Position numbers and translations under genes: made by a program. 47,064 nt of DNA from Clostridia bacterium (GTDB lineage: Bacteria > Bacillota > Clostridia > Peptostreptococcales > Acidaminobacteraceae). Positions 46,775-47,064 of this stretch are shown here, in pieces; positions within the stretch are counted from its first letter, which is position 1, and every line of letters begins with the position of its first letter. The stretch covers positions 1-47,064 of the forward strand of contig JAFGTX010000012.1 in NCBI GenBank assembly GCA_016938815.1, in the 5' to 3' direction. A model generated the notes under the pieces. That model had not been told where the DNA came from and made no database searches. It saw nothing but the letters and a program-made list of their open reading frames with translations.

Positions 46775-47064
46775 ATGACTGCTAGGAATAAGTATAAGAA
46801 GATCTTTGATGTGATGAATCTAGCAGTAATTATTGTTGAGAACTACAAAGTAATAGATGCAAATGAAGAGGCGATTCATTTATTATGTAAAAAGAAAGAG
46901 CGCGTGCTTAATAGTTCGCTTTTGGAACTGCTGGGCATGTATGAGAACGATTTGAAAGCCAAAGGTGCCTTGGAGATATCACTGAATGATGGTTATAAAA
47001 AGAAGCAATTGTCTGTTCAGACGGTAGCGCTTGAGGAAGAAGTGGAGAAACCGGATAATCCAAC
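46775..47064 (+). CDS. PAS-domain signalling protein (3' end outside window)
   Basis: An ORF of at least 96 codons, open to the right window edge and too incomplete to classify. The N-terminal residues look like a PAS domain: IFDVMNLAVIIVENYKVIDA followed by NEEAIHLL (split from a longer run). AAGG lies two to five bases before the ATG at 46775. It follows the ferritin-like gene after 12 bp and may be cotranscribed. Downstream output (kinase, GGDEF, sigma-54 activator) is not visible. Confidence 0.7.
   Translation, partial: MTARNKYKKIFDVMNLAVIIVENYKVIDANEEAIHLLCKKKERVLNSSLLELLGMYENDLKAKGALEISLNDGYKKKQLSVQTVALEEEVEKPDNP

Overview
The window looks like a chromosomal segment of a low-to-moderate GC, Gram-positive anaerobe of the Clostridia. 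The clues are strong AGGAGG-type ribosome binding sites, the oxygen-independent ThiSFGH thiazole pathway with a short ThiF, a T-box in front of argGH, a yybP-ykoY riboswitch, tightly packed operons and many ferredoxin-type proteins. A Fusibacter or Acidaminobacter relative is my guess only. I saw no rRNA, tRNA, CRISPR array, transposase or phage gene.

Layout. 1-3773: the 3' part of clpB and an MFS transporter. 4131-5695: an NSS sodium-dependent transporter with its own promoter and terminator, followed by an unexplained multi-hairpin intergenic element (5707-5869). 5931-10760: a metal-flavoured locus holding an OmpR/histidine kinase pair, a divergently oriented EF-hand protein, and a CaCA-family cation antiporter behind a yybP-ykoY (Mn2+) riboswitch. 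The same direct-repeat operator, with identical spacing to the -10 box, precedes both the regulator pair and the EF-hand gene. 10914-12972: a chemoreceptor. 12996-18145: a regulator-rich stretch with a CoA-disulfide-reductase-like flavoprotein and its ArsR repressor, a Fur-family regulator, a MerR regulator divergent from a stand-alone B3/B4 tRNA-editing-like protein, and a PucR regulator. 18326-20529: an ornithine-cyclodeaminase/mu-crystallin-type enzyme and an aminotransferase divergent from pucR.

20595-25949: a GNAT enzyme, proBA, a polyferredoxin membrane protein, a GrpB-GNAT fusion and a 36-residue membrane peptide gene. 25974-29606: a TPP riboswitch and the thiSFGH-thiE/tenI operon. 29637-34281: a UPF0489 protein, then a T-box-controlled argGH operon and a PHP-domain phosphoesterase. 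34398-35890: glutamine synthetase. 35922-39970 (minus): a sensor kinase and its REC-DUF3369-HD-GYP partner, probably a c-di-GMP-degrading output. 40116-47064: an EamA transporter, an Xaa-Pro aminopeptidase, a DUF362 ferredoxin-like protein, a GH1 glycosidase, NADP-type glutamate dehydrogenase, a ferritin-like protein and the start of a PAS-domain protein cut by the window end.

Taken together the region mixes nitrogen and amino-acid metabolism (proBA, argGH, glnA, gdhA, OCD/aminotransferase), cofactor synthesis (thi) and signalling. The most unusual parts are the TCS/EF-hand/Mn-riboswitch locus with its shared operator, the folded element at 5707-5869, the MerR-B3/B4 pair and the GrpB-GNAT fusion.
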